The notes under the pieces are model-generated. The model searched no databases and was not told the DNA's origin. It worked only from the letters and a program-made list of their open reading frames with translations. A program made the translations under genes and the position numbers. Source: Scatophagus argus (Eukaryota; Chordata; Actinopteri; Scatophagidae). Taken from it: a stretch of DNA of 64,000 nucleotides. Location: the NCBI RefSeq assembly GCF_020382885.2, contig NC_058506.1, positions 3,720,001 to 3,784,000 on the forward strand, given 5' to 3'. Of this stretch, positions 17,568 to 30,320 are shown piece by piece (the stretch's first letter is position 1; every line of letters starts with the position of its first letter).

Positions 17568-20500
17568 CACGTGTGTGTAAAGGTTTGCTACATTTGCATC
17601 ATTCACATCTTAAGATAGTTTTGCATCACACTGAACTTTAGGCTGTGGATGATATTACCCAATATTCACTTATTCACTTAGCATCCAATTTTTTTTTCCA
17701 AGATCAGTGTGTTATAAATACAAGAATATACTGTAATTCATACCACTGAGCATCGTGGGTGTGATTTGATTCAGACAATATTGCATTTCACAGGTTCATC
17801 TGTTCCACAGAGAACATCTCTCCCTCCTCAAACTGAATTATTAATCCTGTGATTTCACAGAATTTTAAAAAACCAAAGTAGTTTTGATGTGTGTGAGTCA
17901 AGCAGGAACAAAGCAAAATAAAACTGCCAACAGAAATCCTATGTCTTCCCCCCCATGTCCCCATGTGCCATCATGGGAGGAGCTGCAGGAGGAACTGGTT
18001 TGGCAGCGTGGCCATCTGTTTTTCTGTTCACATGCAGAACTCAAAGTGAGTCAGTGCTGCTGGGATTCCCACCAGACTCGCTCACATCTACTTTATTGTG
18101 TGCTGGTATTCAGTGGGGCAGGAGCGGTGCCACGCAGTGATGGCACCATACATCACACCTCCACCCACCAGGACACAAGCGAGCACTCAGTGGCAGCCAG
18201 AGCGGATGTCTGGGAGCAGAGCAACAATAATGTTTGAGTGATTTCACAGTGCAGCTGGAAGATGCAGCGCAATATTGAGAAATAAAGACAAATGTGCTAC
18301 AAGTTAAATCAGTAACCAGCTGCAGGCTGAACTTTCTGTTGCTTGTTGCTGCTATTTCACTCCGTTTATCTTTTCATATCTATTGTTTACTCTTCTCCTT
18401 TTCCATCTTTTATTTCTGTCTTGCTTTAGCCTTTAGCTTCAACAAGCCCTCTTACACTCAATGCACCGTGGCTGTAGAGCCAACAACAGTTAATCCAAGC
18501 TCAAATAGTGAAGCTCCTTTCATATTAGGTTACATTTCAGCTAAAAAATATTTGTAGACTTCATAGGAGAGCTAAAAAAAAAAAAATCTCCCTGGTGGAG
18601 GTGTGAGTGCTATTTGTGCCTGTGGTGGGCGGCTGTGTTGTGATAAAAGTATCCTGAGAGACATCATTTCTGTCTCTATCTGTGAGAAAAGGTCATTTTA
18701 GTGTTGATTTATCAGGCATTCATGAAATAAAGAGTTCAAACATATTTGCATCACATTCGTGACTATTTGTCTTCTTCATCAGGCGTATGGTAAAAAATAA
18801 AAAAGTCTAATGTGTTCTAATTTTTGATTTCAGATTAGTGGGAGGTCTGAGGTCAGCAGCCAATGACAGGATTCAGTCTTACCACACTTTTGCCCCCAAC
18901 CTGCATTTGTTGCCCTTTAATATTGTATGACGCCCCATCTCTGAAAACAACCACACACATGTGTCGTGCGTATGTGTGTGTTTCTTCCCTTCTTCTCCCT
19001 ATAGTACTTAGATCATCATCAACCACCGCCCCACCCCCTACCCCTCTCTTTCTGCCTGGATACTGTCAGAGCTTGCATAACAAGTCCAGTCCTAATGTGC
19101 ATGGGAATAACTCTGCACACATTAGCATCTTCCCCACACTTTTCAGTTCAGTCTCACTAATTTCTGCACATCCTGTGCTTCACTGTGCCTAATACAAATA
19201 AAGGAAACAGCAAGAAGGAAGGAGTATTTGCATAAAAATTCATATGAGGATTTTCAGAAACAGTGAGTGAATTTCAAATGTTTGTCATGGCCCATCTCGG
19301 TCTTTGTTCAAGCTTGGCACTGCTTGATTCCCATCACTCGCTCATTTCTAGCAGTTGAGGAGGTTTTTGTCGCTCTGTTTGCCAGCAGCATTTTGAACAA
19401 AGGACAAGGAATACTGAACAGTAAAACGGAAAACAGCAGTCGAGCAAGTGCAGTGTGGTGTGCGTCTTTCTCTTTTAAAGCAAGCTTATGTAACTATTTT
19501 ACAACCATGGTCTTCCTCCTGCAAATGAAAAGCTGAATTCAACAAAATGAGTTCAATACACTCAGGTGTTTTACTGTTTTAGCCTTGGTCTGGTACAGGG
19601 ATCTGGTACCGGTCCATAGGTCATTTGGTACCGGGTCGCACAGAAAAAATAAGTAACTTACATTATTTCCGTTTTATTGATTATCTGGGTCTGAACGATG
19701 TTTTATTTTGAAAAGTGACTGGATTCTCTCCGTTACATCCGTCTATGACTCACTCTTGACGCATGTCAATAAACTTGTCTCGGTCACGTGATACGTTACC
19801 GCTAAAAATAAATCCACAAGCTAGCAAAATGAGTAAAAAACAAACATCTCTGGAAAGGGGAAAGGCCCTAGATGGGACCGTCTCGTTACAAAGAAACAGG
19901 CTCAGGGCTCCCACTGATTCAGCGATATGGTGAGTTGTATTTTTCATGCACTTTTTTTGTTTTTGCGGTGTATCTTATTTTGAAGGCATGTTGAAACGTT
20001 ACCATAGCGAACAGAGAGTGTTGAGGGCAGAGAGGATGTTACTAATATTATGTTGTTGGCGCGATGTGACGAAGCCGCTAATATAAAGTTGCGAGTACAC
20101 ATTGGATTCACGTTTACTGGTATATATAGTATGTATATTTTATGCCAGTCTTATCATTTTTTTTTGTTGTATTTATCCGCCACACCGTAAAGGTCGGTTC
20201 GTGAAAATATGGTCTGATATTAAACCAGTCCATGGCGCAAAAGAAGTTAGGGGCCGCTTGTCTAGTATGATCAGGCGCTTAGGGCAGCTAACCTTAGCTA
20301 AAATTAGCAAACATTAGCTACATACTACTGTCACTGAGTTTGAGTCTGAGTCATTTCACTTTTGTTCTCAGTTGGACTGCAGGGACAGAGGGGTTGTGTA
20401 GCTGATTAGTCTTGTTTGCCTGACTCATTGATCTTATCTGACTGAGATGCGTGCAAGTTATCATCTATCTAAGCATGACAGTAGCCTAACTGTCCTGTGT

Positions 20501-23500
20501 ATTGGTGAAACCATCTGTGGTGCTGTAGTAGCAGACAGATTTGTAATTGTGGCTTTTTCTCTCATCTTCTGTCAGTTTTGTCTTAGATCTATAATATTCT
20601 CTGTACTATATACTATACTTTACTCATTTCTACACTATATTAAAGGCTATATACTTCATGACTTTTATGGAAGAGTGAAACACACACACTGCTGACTGTA
20701 GTATTCCTATAAGATTTTTATGATTATCCAGTAGCGTCTGCTGCTGAAAACACACCCTCAGAGGTTTAGAAGTACTGCCCCTAAACCACTTTCTCTTTTA
20801 AATGATGCAATCAAATGTGAAGGATTTAATCGACTCCACTTGAAATTATAATCACCAGATGTTCCCTTTCATCCGGGAAATCAGACTTACAGATGTGCCG
20901 TTTGGCTGACATGTAAGGAATGGCCTACACACATCGGAAAGCATAACACACACAAAAAAGTCAAACATGAAAGGTGTCTGGAAAGAATAAAGTCAATGTG
21001 CCATGAACATAAGGTTGCAGATTACAGTAGATGTACCCTCTACAGGCTACCTTCAAGGATTCAGTACAAATGAAAATGCATGTCTTTGTATGAGTAAGAA
21101 CAGGTCGACGGACTGAGAGAATGATTCAGACTGAGGCACGCACACCTCAGCTATTATTGTAACACATCAGAACTCCTCTCAGTCTGTGGTCACCCACTTT
21201 TCATCAACCCTCACACCTGTAAGCTGTGACCTTGACTTCAACCCATCCCTGTCATTTAAAGGATCACATGTAACACAGAAGCTGGCGAGGGACCACACCA
21301 AGCTATCACAGTGATTAACATCAGCAAAGGAGCAGGTGCTGCAGGAGCTTTTGTGGTATATAATTAGAAAGACCAAAGAGAAGGAGAAGGAGAAGAAGGG
21401 AATTAAAGTCTATAGCATTTCTAGAAATGCCACATTTAGAAATGCTTTGTAAAATACTTTACAAATGGTTTTAAAAAGCAGATAAAGTCAGAAGTTAAAG
21501 TCTGAAGAAACGTGGAAGTGAGTTGAAAAGGAGTGATTAGATTGAGGCATGTATAAAAGAGTTTTAAAGAGTGATTTGAAAGATGAGATTTGGCTGGACT
21601 TAGACTGTCAGGCAGGTCACTGATTGCAGTGTACTTTATCTAATCTACATTTGGGAGAAGCCAATTGAGGCCTAAATATTTTAAATCTAGGCTTTGGAAC
21701 AGCCAGTCAGAGTCGGCTGGGTTCATGCTTGGTTAAAAGATGTGTGATGTACCAGAACTATTCATGTGTTGAAGCTGCACTTGGCACCATTTTCTATAAA
21801 AATACCACCACTATTTAAACTCAGAGAACAGCACCCATTACTGTCACCCCTGAGTTTCCCCAAATTGCTTTCAGGGTATGAGACTGGCATCAAATCTTCT
21901 CACTGCAAGACAGAACTGTCTTCTAGAGGTAACTACTCTGTCAGACATCAGTGGTATCACACCAAGCTGTGTCCTCTGGGAAGCCACATTACACCCAGTA
22001 TTTAGCTGGGTTCAACTGGACATAGTCTGTTTTGGTTAGATATGTGCTTCATATCTCCAGTCACAACCTCAACCAGAGCATCTTCTTGGTGAATGCTGCA
22101 TCCATTGAAATGCACCAGCAATCTAAAAATGGCCGAATCTTCAGTGACTCCGTGCACCTTCACCAGAATAATACATATTGTTTACTCACTTTGACACATG
22201 ACTCCTGGCTACTGATGTACTCAAAAGTCTTAATGATGTTTGGCAATGAAATTCTAATTCTGTGAACAGGCAAACCATACAAAGACACTAAATTTAGAGT
22301 GTTGTTTTTTTGTGTTTCAGTTTTCAAGTAGCTGCACTGTACATGTAGTCAAATCTACATCATTGTTGAAAAAAAGCATTTATATTCAGTGAACCTACGC
22401 TGAAAGAAAGAAAAGGTTAAACATCTTTAGCAGGAACTTTGGTTACTATGCTTTACTGAGTAAAGACACTAGAACCACAAACTCACTGTATTGTATTTAA
22501 TTGTAGTTCGGCTCTGTGTTCTCAGGGTTGTGAACACGAGGTAACTCATCACCTTCATGCCAGTGTGTACCTTTCTTTTTAAACTTACTGTAGCTGCTAT
22601 ATGCAGATGTTGCAGAAAGCAAGCATTGTGAAACACTGAGCAAAAAAATGTGTCCAATGCTGACGTTCTGGTCTAGTGATAAAGTCAGTATTGTATTGTA
22701 ATCTGTGATTACATTTTGCTTTGCATCTTTCCCTTCGGGTGAATTGAGCTCACTGAGCATTTCCAGTTTACAGTCTACATGATATAAACATTTACAGTAA
22801 TAGTATACTTTGTACTAGTTTCGTCTTCGTTCTCTCTTTCAGGCCTGTCAAGGCCTGTCTCATTAGGAAGCTGGATGAAAGGAGATCTCGAGTCTCACAT
22901 CCCTTCAGTGCCAGTAATCCAGCAAACTAAACTGAAGCTAACACTGTGTTGCTGGCTGGTGTTTGAGCTCGGCTTGTGCGCAGCTTGTGCAAAGATGTCG
23001 TGCTGTCACAGTCCCCGAGGAGAAACTGCAGTGTTTATCCGCTCCCAGTCCCATATGCTGGAGACAGCGAGAGCTTGACAAATGGATTGCAATGATGATA
23101 ATTACATTGCTAATGATGATGTCCTTCTGTACAGTGTACGTGCCACATATGGCTCTGCTCTGCCATGGTTGACTAACAATGTACAAAGCTTGATAAACAC
23201 TAGAAATCATTATTTTGTTCCCCCGTGAATTACTGAATCAGAATCCAGGATTGTTTTTTATAATATTTTTGCTTCACGACAGCATGCACCACGCTCGGAT
23301 ATATAACATGTCTATATGAACATGAAAGTCCCTGTTGATCTGACTCTGCTTGGAAACACAGTTTTAAGTTGAACAAAAAAGCCACAGAGGTTAGCAACTA
23401 TATTTTGTACTGAAAATGGTCCAACTGTGTACCACAGTGAACCAAAAACAACTTAGTTTACATATAGAGCTGTCAATCTGTGGCAGACTGTTTTCCAGTA

Positions 23501-26500
23501 TCAGCAAAGACTCAAATTTATATTCACAGAATTGAGGAAGTTGTATTCATTGCTGCTTTCTTGGGTGGTTTTCTCACTGAGGAAGACATGTATGTTCAAC
23601 CAAGCATGGGTTAAATGCAAATGAAAAATTCAGTGTATGTAGAAATATACTGCCAATAAAGCTGATTCTTCTTCTTCTTCTGATTGAGTTTAGGAAACAC
23701 TAGACTGTTATAAAAGGGTTGGCATGGACATGGAAGGAAATGGTAAAATGAATTACCTTCCCAGTATGTGGGGGGCTATTTTTGGTTCTTATGGCAGCTT
23801 GGGCTCCCCAGAGAGACTCCATGCTGCACTCAGGATCTATTAACAATTTAACGAGGAGACAGCAAAACTAGGTCACAGACAGCTCATCCCAGCACCATTA
23901 CATCTCCATAGCAGCTTCCCCACCACCAGACTGGAAACAGGGATGGCAGCATGCAAGAGTAACACCGCTGAGCAGTGACTGGCTGAATAAGCAACATGAT
24001 GCCACAGCGGTGGACTATGCACTGTATTTAGGCTTGGTTAAAATGACTTTTCTGTCAAAACTACCCAAGATGATTTAAAGACAGATTATAAGATATCTTT
24101 AGAAAAATTAAAGCGAATGCCGACACTCTTTTTTACCCTACATCACACATCATCAATCACATCATTTTGCTTTGATTTGGTGCTGTATAAATAAATAAAT
24201 TGAACTGAATTAAAACCAGTAGAATATTGTAGTAAAAAACATAATGAAATAAAATAGAAAAATAAATGATAAAAAACCCATTAAAACTATGGATCTGGAA
24301 CTGCTGCGTATAGAACTGCAAGGGCTCTGTAGGTTGATGAGGAGATGACTGAGAAATCTGGCCAAGAAACTGGCTGAATAATTTCAAGTAATCTTAAAAA
24401 CGTATTTAAAAACACTGCTACACCCAGTGGAAACTCACTCACCTCACTCATCTGATCATGTACAATAGCAACAATGCAGCACGCAGCAGGTACAGTTTGC
24501 CTTCAAGCTGGAGTTATTCAAGAGCCAACTAATGGCACAGCAACATGCATGCATTAGGTAGAGCTGGACTGCCAGGCACCATGCATCAAACTGTATAGTA
24601 TAGTGCCCTGCTGCACAAAATAACTATAATCTAATATAATATAAACTATCAGGGATCTGTAGGCATTATATCTAACTCACATTCCATCCTGTACTCCACC
24701 TCCAAAACACCCCAGGTACTGGGACCACTAACTGGACTGGTACAAGAATGTGGACACTGTACAGAAAGGGCCAGAGCCGCCTCTATTTTCTGAGGCGACT
24801 GAAGTCCTTCAACATCTGCAGGACGATGCTGAGGATGTTCTACGAGTCGGTGGTGTCCAGTGCCATCACATATGCTGTTGCCTGCTGGGGCAGCTGCCTG
24901 AGGCTGAGGGACACAAACAGACTCAACAGAATCATTAAGAAGGCCAGCCATGTTGTGGGAGAGGAACTGGACTCTCTGACAGTGGTGTCTGAGAGGAGGA
25001 TGTTGTCCAAAATAAGGACTATACTGGACTTTCCCTCTCACCCTCTGCACAATGTGCTGATCAGCTACAGGAGCTCGTTCACTAAGAGACTCTTACTCCC
25101 ACAGGAAATCATTCCTGCCTGTCGCCATCAAACTGCTAAGCTCTGCTCTGTGACGGACACACATACTTTTATATATACAATGTATATATGTACACATGTA
25201 AATACCTGTATTTTTAGATTTAGATTTAGATTTAGATTTATTTTATATCTTTCACTTTCTTTCTTGGTCGGGAAAACTGCAAGTGCAATGTCTGTACAAA
25301 AAAGAATTTCCCCTCGGGGATAAATAAAGGAATTCTGATTGTGATTCTGATTCTCTGGTAGATTCAAAAAAACCAAAACAAAGCAAAAAACAAAAACAAA
25401 AAACAGTCAACAGCTTCTTGTCCCTGCTCACAGACAGAGGGCAGCCCTACAAGTGACTGAGTGGTGTGGGGAAACCGTTTTAATGACAACGGGTTATTTC
25501 CATTCAGGAACGCCGCATCATGTGTTGTTTCTGCTGGATCACTGCTCTAATTAGCGGGCTCACTTGAGTGTGAATTCATTGCTTGAGTCAGTTACAGGCA
25601 ACCACGGCATGGTGAGGTGATGCATGGGCCAGCGGAGTTATTGCTTTATAGTCTTTACTCAGTGTATGTTTAAGTGCAGCGAGAAATATAATAATTTACA
25701 AGGGACACGCTTTTATTTGACAGGTAAATTTACTTGTTGCAGTTCAATTGAAGATCGATTCAACTGTATAAGGCAGTGTGTGAACGTCAATAGCTCTCCC
25801 GCTGTGAGAAAATATGGCATTCTCCTGAGAAATGATGTGTGACATATTAAAAGCCTCAAGGTAAACCTATCTGTGAGCCTCTATGCAGAAGCTGATAATG
25901 ACACTACAGCACTGATCCCGTCTTGGCAATTGTAAGTGTAATCTGCTCTGTTCTCTCTTGTGCTGACCATTCACCCCTCGCTCACTGATGTTTGTCATTT
26001 TCTCTCTGCAAAGCCCGGCACAAGCCAGGATTACCACAGAGGCCGGGTTATAGTGAGCGAAGACGCCACCAAAGCCATCTGACAGTTTAGGTGGATTACA
26101 GATTATTTCAATGTAATCTCTCGCCATTGTTTAAAGCGGGATTAGGGTCAGTCTATATGCCTCACAACAAAGCACAGATATTAAAATGTGTTCATATTTC
26201 TGGTCAATAAGTGAGGAAAAAAAAATCACATAAAAATCAACACTTGTCAACACAGAGCTGCACAGGATTAAGGAGGATCTTAATCAGCACTTTGGTCCAG
26301 ATCTTAATCATTTTATCAGTCTCAAGTCAGCAAAAGGTAGTTTTAAGGGAAATCCATGTCCGATCAATTTTCCCCAACTCCACTTGTTGTCCTTTCTAAA
26401 TTGATCAGCAACTTTTAACACTCTTATCTCATTAATTTAATAAAAAGGGTTCTAGTCCACTTTGGATGATGAAACAAATGGCTTTGCCAAGTAGCCACCA

Positions 26501-29500
26501 CTTTCACTGTAATTAAAGTATGGGGTAGGTGAACACAGCAAGAGACCACTTAAATGTTGATGCATTGATTGAAGGACAGGTTGTCGGTAAAGCAGGATAT
26601 CTCCCTTTAATACTGTCAATGGCAATCTTTCAGTAATTACATTTTCAAACTGATTTTATACAGATGACTAAGGAATAGCCATTTAATTATTAATGCGCTG
26701 TACAGCCGCCCGCCAACATACAGACATATAACAAAGTGTTTTACCACTGTAAAAATGACTTTAAATCCTGGAGGCCAGTCTAATCTAATGTCAAACAGCA
26801 CTTAAGCACAGTGTGCTGCAATTAACCTGCAACAGAATTGCACAGATGTTACAAGAAATTCATATTTCTGCTTTTGTCCAGAGTGTTATTTGCCTCAGCT
26901 TTTAGCATCTGGGGTGGTTCACTAAAAGCTTTCACGTGTTGCAGAACTGGACACCAAATGCTGTCCGATAACCATCGCTTATATTAACAGAACGACAAAT
27001 TCTATCATGCCAGATATCTGAAAATGCAGGGATATGTCCAGTTTATTACAACACAAGTCTTATTTTCGTGGTTCTGGCCATCTTCCAATTGGTTATGATC
27101 ATACATCACAATATATAAATCATTTATTACTATAGAAATATGAAATTGTGACAGTAAAGTGGAGTAATGTAATTCCTAATGAATCAAGGCCAAAGCAACA
27201 AACAAAAGAATCTATGTAGGCTAGTCCCCACAATAAAATGTTGGCACAAACCATGGATAGGTTGGTTTTGTAGATCCCCCCCAAACCCCCACTATACATA
27301 ATGTACATACAGCAGTACAATATTTGATACCAACATGCCTTTTCTCTTTTGGACATTTTAACTCTTACTAAACAGAGTACAGAGATATATGACAGATATT
27401 TGGCACCTTTGGCCCCTGATCCACCAGCTGTGTGCTGTGTCTGTGCATCTGCTGGTGCGAGACTAACAGGTAGTGCAGCAGAGAAAAAAAAATCATTATC
27501 TTTTGCTGAAAGTCTGACAAGTGGAACTGAAATATCTTGGCACCTAACTGGAGCCTCTCCAATGAGTGCTATCTAATTAAAGTTTTGTCGAACAACCTGA
27601 GGATTAAACAGTGGAGGAGCAAGTCTCCAGATGACCATATCAGCCAGTGTTTGACTTGAGATGGATTAAAAAGATGCTTCTCTGAGGCTTCTTGCCACAA
27701 GAGCACAGTGACCCGATTATAAATGATGATCATAATATATTACTGTAAACCACCATTAGCACAGAATGGTTTCATTTTGGGACACATCTACACAAACAGC
27801 TCATCTAAGATTTATGCATCCAAGATTTAAATATGTGCTGCAATGAGCCTGCGTGACACTTTGTGCTGAAACCGAGCGCACGGCTCAAAACTGTTGTTCA
27901 TTTCAGTCTCCATGTTGTCATGACTCGCACGACTGGAGTGCACACTGGAAGCGCAGAAACGCTCATTGCTATGGTGACAGACTTGTTTGATATAAGTCAG
28001 AATTATCAACTTGTTACACAGTTTCCAGATTCAGTCAACTCTTTGGAGTGGGCGGACTGGCGTGTCTGGACCCGCACTGGTGACAGACCACACGTAAACA
28101 ACTTTCACCACGGGAGCCTCAGACCACCTGACAATGATGAAGACAGCTGAACATTAATCAGCTGCAGCAAGACCGCTGAGGATCCCATCATGGCCTGGTT
28201 CTTTACTTTAATCCTAGCAATTAATCCTAACGGTTGATTTTACAGTGACATTAATTTTTGACAATACTACCAATCCAAGCAGCTATAATTTTATTTTATT
28301 CTTAATATTTTATCAATGGTTCCAGCACTATAACTGTGAGGCAGTTTGGATTTAGTGGCCTGTTATAATGCAGCTACAGTGAAACATGGCTTTAGTGAAT
28401 TTATAGAGGTGATTATAAATAATATACTGCCTGCACTTATCTGAGATGATATCATTAATGTTCAAGTGCCCATAGAGAAATGAGCTGCTATATATTTATA
28501 TGACAGAGGGACTAAATAATTCCTCAGGCTTTGAAGGCAGACAGTAAGTGAGAATTAAGCAAGAGTTCTGCCTTTTGTGGAGAAAACAGTCCAAACCTGG
28601 ACAGATCATAATGAGTCAATAGAAATTTAAATTTTGTCTCCTACTGATGAGAGTGCCAATTATCCTGATGAGCACCGAGGTACCATCAAAACTTTGTGTG
28701 AGTCTTAAGAGAATGATGGTAAGAGCAGTGAAGTGTGGAGGTAGATGGAGGAGACTGCCATTGATTTTGTTTTGAATTATTCATTCAGAGTAACGTATTC
28801 TTGTCTTGGCCTTGACTCTTTATAGTCAATATGAATCCAGCAGTGACACGAGATGCAAGTGAATTTCTTGAGTTTTCCCTGTGTGTAATGTCTTTTTTAT
28901 GAGATTCTAACTCTAAGCAGTACACAAGAGAGTAGGAGAGAAGCCAACAACATGAGCGTATCATGTGTATGAGCAACATCACAAGTCAGCAATAAAAGAT
29001 TCACAAGGATTGAATAGGCAGCTGGTGTTCACAGCAGTGTACATGTTGTGGAAGCACTGATCCGGAGGTAAAATTTAATTATTACAGCAATTTGTTTCCT
29101 TGTATTTGATATTGTTTGCCTGCAATTACATAATGAAGCTCACAACAGAGGACCACATGCTGTAGATACGGGGGGGGGGGGGGGGGTTTGTCTATAGCTA
29201 CCAGGACTGGACACCATCACATCACCACAACAGCTCGACATGTACAGCAGGATACAGATTAAAGGCAGCCTTGCTGTATGTATTATCTGCCTTAGTCCAG
29301 TTCCTGAGGGTAATCTATCTCGTGATAAGGTCTCATTGGAGCCACTGCCTCCCCCAACACTGTGAGAATGTTTTATTTCTCTGGGTTAGCAGCCACCCCC
29401 TGAATAATTCAGTGGTTACGGGACGTGCTTGATGCCAGTGAATTGTCCTCCAGAGAAGAGTCTTACTGCTGGAGTCCCTTCTAATACCCACTCTGACATT

Positions 29501-30201
29501 ATCAGAAACTCATCGCCTACAACTTGTAATGCCTCAGCCTGATGAAATGATGCGTAGGCCAGCGGCGTAGCTCAGTACTGCCCCTGCTTCATCCAGCTTG
29601 TCCTCTGGATTGAGTTTGAGTTTAAAATGTCAGAGTTAAATTACGTTAAGCCATGGCTACCGACAGAGATGTATTCAGCAGTCTCACGGGCTGTCACACG
29701 TCCTGTCATTTGACTTTTCGAATTTGAGATTTGAAACTTATCACTCACATCTGCTGTTCATTTTCACCTGCCTCAAAGCGTCTCAGCCGAGGCAAACACA
29801 AGGAATAATGCAGACAAGGAGTTGTGCACAGAGAGCAAGTGTCAGGTTGATTTTGCAGTCCAGTATCCATTTACAAACTAGCACTACTACTAATAATAAT
29901 GATAACAATAATAATAACAATAATAATAATAATAATAATAATAGTGAAGGCAATTTATAAGCAAACCTCTCAGTTTCAACTTATCACCACATTCTATACA
30001 TTGGTCGTACAGCCTTGGGCTACATTTAATGACCGTGTACAAGCATGAAAAGTCAAAGATTTGAAGTTCTGCTTGTTGGACGAAGCACTTGATTTGTGCA
30101 AACGTCTTCAGGTTTCAGCGACCACTTGCTGTGATGCTTAAGGATCACACGAAGCAGAAAACAAGGTTTACAGGCTGCTCAGAAGCTCCTACCTCACTCA
30201 T
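11981..30201 (-). CDS. pcp4: Purkinje cell protein 4 (PEP-19), complete, three coding exons
   Basis: PCP4 is a small IQ-motif protein that speeds Ca2+ exchange on calmodulin in neurons. The coding exons on the minus strand are 30193-30201 (M-S-E), 17058-17109 ([17 protein letters not shown] plus one base) and 11981-12111 (the rest and TAG). They join to 63 residues against 62 in human. The third exon carries the acidic stretch [13 protein letters not shown] and the IQ motif [13 protein letters not shown], nearly identical to the mammalian protein. Splice sites are GTAGGA (exon 1), GCAG/AGACAA and GTATTC (exon 2), and CCCCAG/ATGAAA (exon 3). Introns of about 13 kb and 5 kb make this 0.2-kb coding sequence span 18 kb. 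It is tail-to-tail with dscam, as in mammals. Confidence 0.95.
12185..12400. repeat. Fragment of an abundant perciform-type repeat ("gttagcatgttagca" family)
   Basis: The segment contains CATGGTAAACATCAGGCCTGCT and GGTTAGCATGTTAGCAC, the hallmark words of a repeat seen many times in percomorph fish genomes. Other copies occur near 41.7, 43.0 and 44.5 kb. Its origin is not known to me. Confidence 0.5.
12401..16504. other. pcp4 intron 2, left part; nothing specific recognised
   Basis: Non-coding intronic sequence. A possible old LINE tail word (GCATTGTATAAATAATAATAA) is at about 14742. No exon-like segment between 12.4 and 16.5 kb could be joined to a neighbour gene. Confidence 0.5.
16505..16566 (+). 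mobile_element. LINE/L2-type 3' tail fragment
   Basis: TTGAATTTCCCCCTGGGGATAAATTAAG followed by (TTGAA)n-like repeats is the typical 3' end of fish L2 elements, where a short stem-loop precedes a simple repeat tail. No coding part remains. Confidence 0.65.
16788..16862. repeat. (AAT)25 microsatellite
   Basis: 75 nt of uninterrupted AAT/ATT. It creates a spurious polyisoleucine frame. Confidence 0.98.
17058..17109 (-). CDS. pcp4: pcp4 exon 2 (52 nt)
   Basis: The exon starts in phase 0 after ...TTTGCAG and ends with the first base of the next codon at a GTATTC donor. It encodes the low-complexity, polar N-terminal segment of Pcp4. Confidence 0.9.
17473..17578. repeat. (GT)n microsatellite with a duplicated TTCAC interruption
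   Basis: Two GTGTTCACGTGTGT blocks flank the long pure GT tract, suggesting growth by unequal exchange or slippage. It lies about 0.4 kb upstream of pcp4 exon 2 in transcript sense, inside intron 1. Confidence 0.95.
19596..20320 (+). mobile_element. hAT-type DNA transposon fragment, left end and start of transposase leader
   Basis: It starts CAGGGATCTGGTACCGG, with a hAT-like terminal CAGGG, and then repeats GGTACCGG. At 19829 a frame begins M-S-K-K-Q-T-S-L-E, which resembles the N-terminus of BED-finger hAT transposases, and breaks near 19930. The transposase body is missing. The right boundary is uncertain, so the end coordinate is approximate. Confidence 0.5.
23641..23685 (+). mobile_element. 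LINE-type 3' tail with (CTT)n
   Basis: GCCAATAAAGCTGATT followed by CTT repeats and TCTGATT resembles the 3' end of fish L2/Rex-like LINEs. Only the tail is recognisable. Confidence 0.5.
24170..24213 (+). mobile_element. LINE-type 3' tail (GGTGCTGTATAAATAAATAAATTG)
   Basis: The word GTGCTGTATAAATAAA followed by TTGAACTGAATT is a common fish retroposon tail. No upstream coding sequence was recognised. Confidence 0.45.
24660..25353 (+). mobile_element. 5'-truncated LINE/L2 element with end of reverse transcriptase ORF2
   Basis: An open frame from 24748 encodes the C-terminal part of an L2-clade reverse transcriptase: [15 protein letters not shown], then [22 protein letters not shown], and R-L-N-R-I-I-K-K-A. 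The polymerase core and ORF1 are absent, and upstream homology is out of frame, so it is dead. The 3' part has five or so GATTTA repeats (25213-25240) and the L2 terminus CCCCTCGGGGATAAATAAAG with GATTCTG repeats ending near 25353. The insertion is sense to the window, antisense to pcp4, and lies in pcp4 intron 1. Confidence 0.85.
29170..29186. repeat. G17 homopolymer
   Basis: Seventeen consecutive G on the plus strand, within pcp4 intron 1. Confidence 0.95.
29890..29943. repeat. Imperfect (AAT/AAC)n microsatellite
   Basis: TAA/AAT triplets with several AAC and GAT interruptions over about 54 nt, close to the pcp4 first exon. Confidence 0.9.
30193..30201 (-). CDS. pcp4: pcp4 exon 1: start codon and two more codons
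   Basis: On the minus strand the sequence reads GCAGCC-ATG-AGT-GAG followed by the donor GTAGGAGC. Only M-S-E is encoded, matching the M-S-E-R-Q start of mammalian PCP4 once joined to exon 2. The start is set by the TATA box about 110 nt upstream and the phase-0 junction. Confidence 0.88.
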
Positions 30202-30312
30202 GGCTGCGCTGTGTGCGTCCGTGTGAGGATCTCCGTAATCTGTGAAGCGCACCCGGCCGGCCAGCTGGAACAGTCCGCTCCGAAACGCTCCGCTCCGCTC
30301 CCTCACGCGCTG

Positions 30313-30320
30313 CTTTTATA
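30313..30320 (-). promoter_or_regulatory. pcp4: pcp4 TATA box (TATAAAAG)
   Basis: The minus strand reads CGCGC-TATAAAAG-CAGC in a GC-rich setting about 112 nt upstream of the ATG, predicting transcription start near 30285. A CCAAT element on the plus strand (ATTGG on the minus) is at 30361-30365, about 45 nt upstream of the TATA box. Repeated CCGCTC words lie between TATA and ATG. Confidence 0.75.

Larger units (their letters stand above)
17579..30192 (-). other. pcp4: pcp4 intron 1 (long non-coding stretch)
   Basis: About 12.6 kb separates exon 2 from the first exon. It holds the hAT-like and L2 fragments listed separately, some simple repeats, and several kilobases (about 25.5-29.7 kb) where I see few repeats. 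Poly-T or A runs and short frames are chance. No other gene was recognised. Confidence 0.6.

Noticed and set aside
17473..17578. Repeat units with TTCACGTG considered as a CRISPR-like or regulatory array
   Set aside because: It is a GT microsatellite with a duplicated interruption, in a vertebrate genome with no unique spacers.
24649..25050. 133-codon minus-strand frame
   Set aside because: It is the antisense shadow of the L2 reverse-transcriptase fragment on the plus strand.
25604..29575. Shared word around 25618 and 29549 (GATGC-T-GGCCAGCGG)
   Set aside because: A single short similarity of about 20 nt, 4 kb apart, is not enough to claim a repeat or element.
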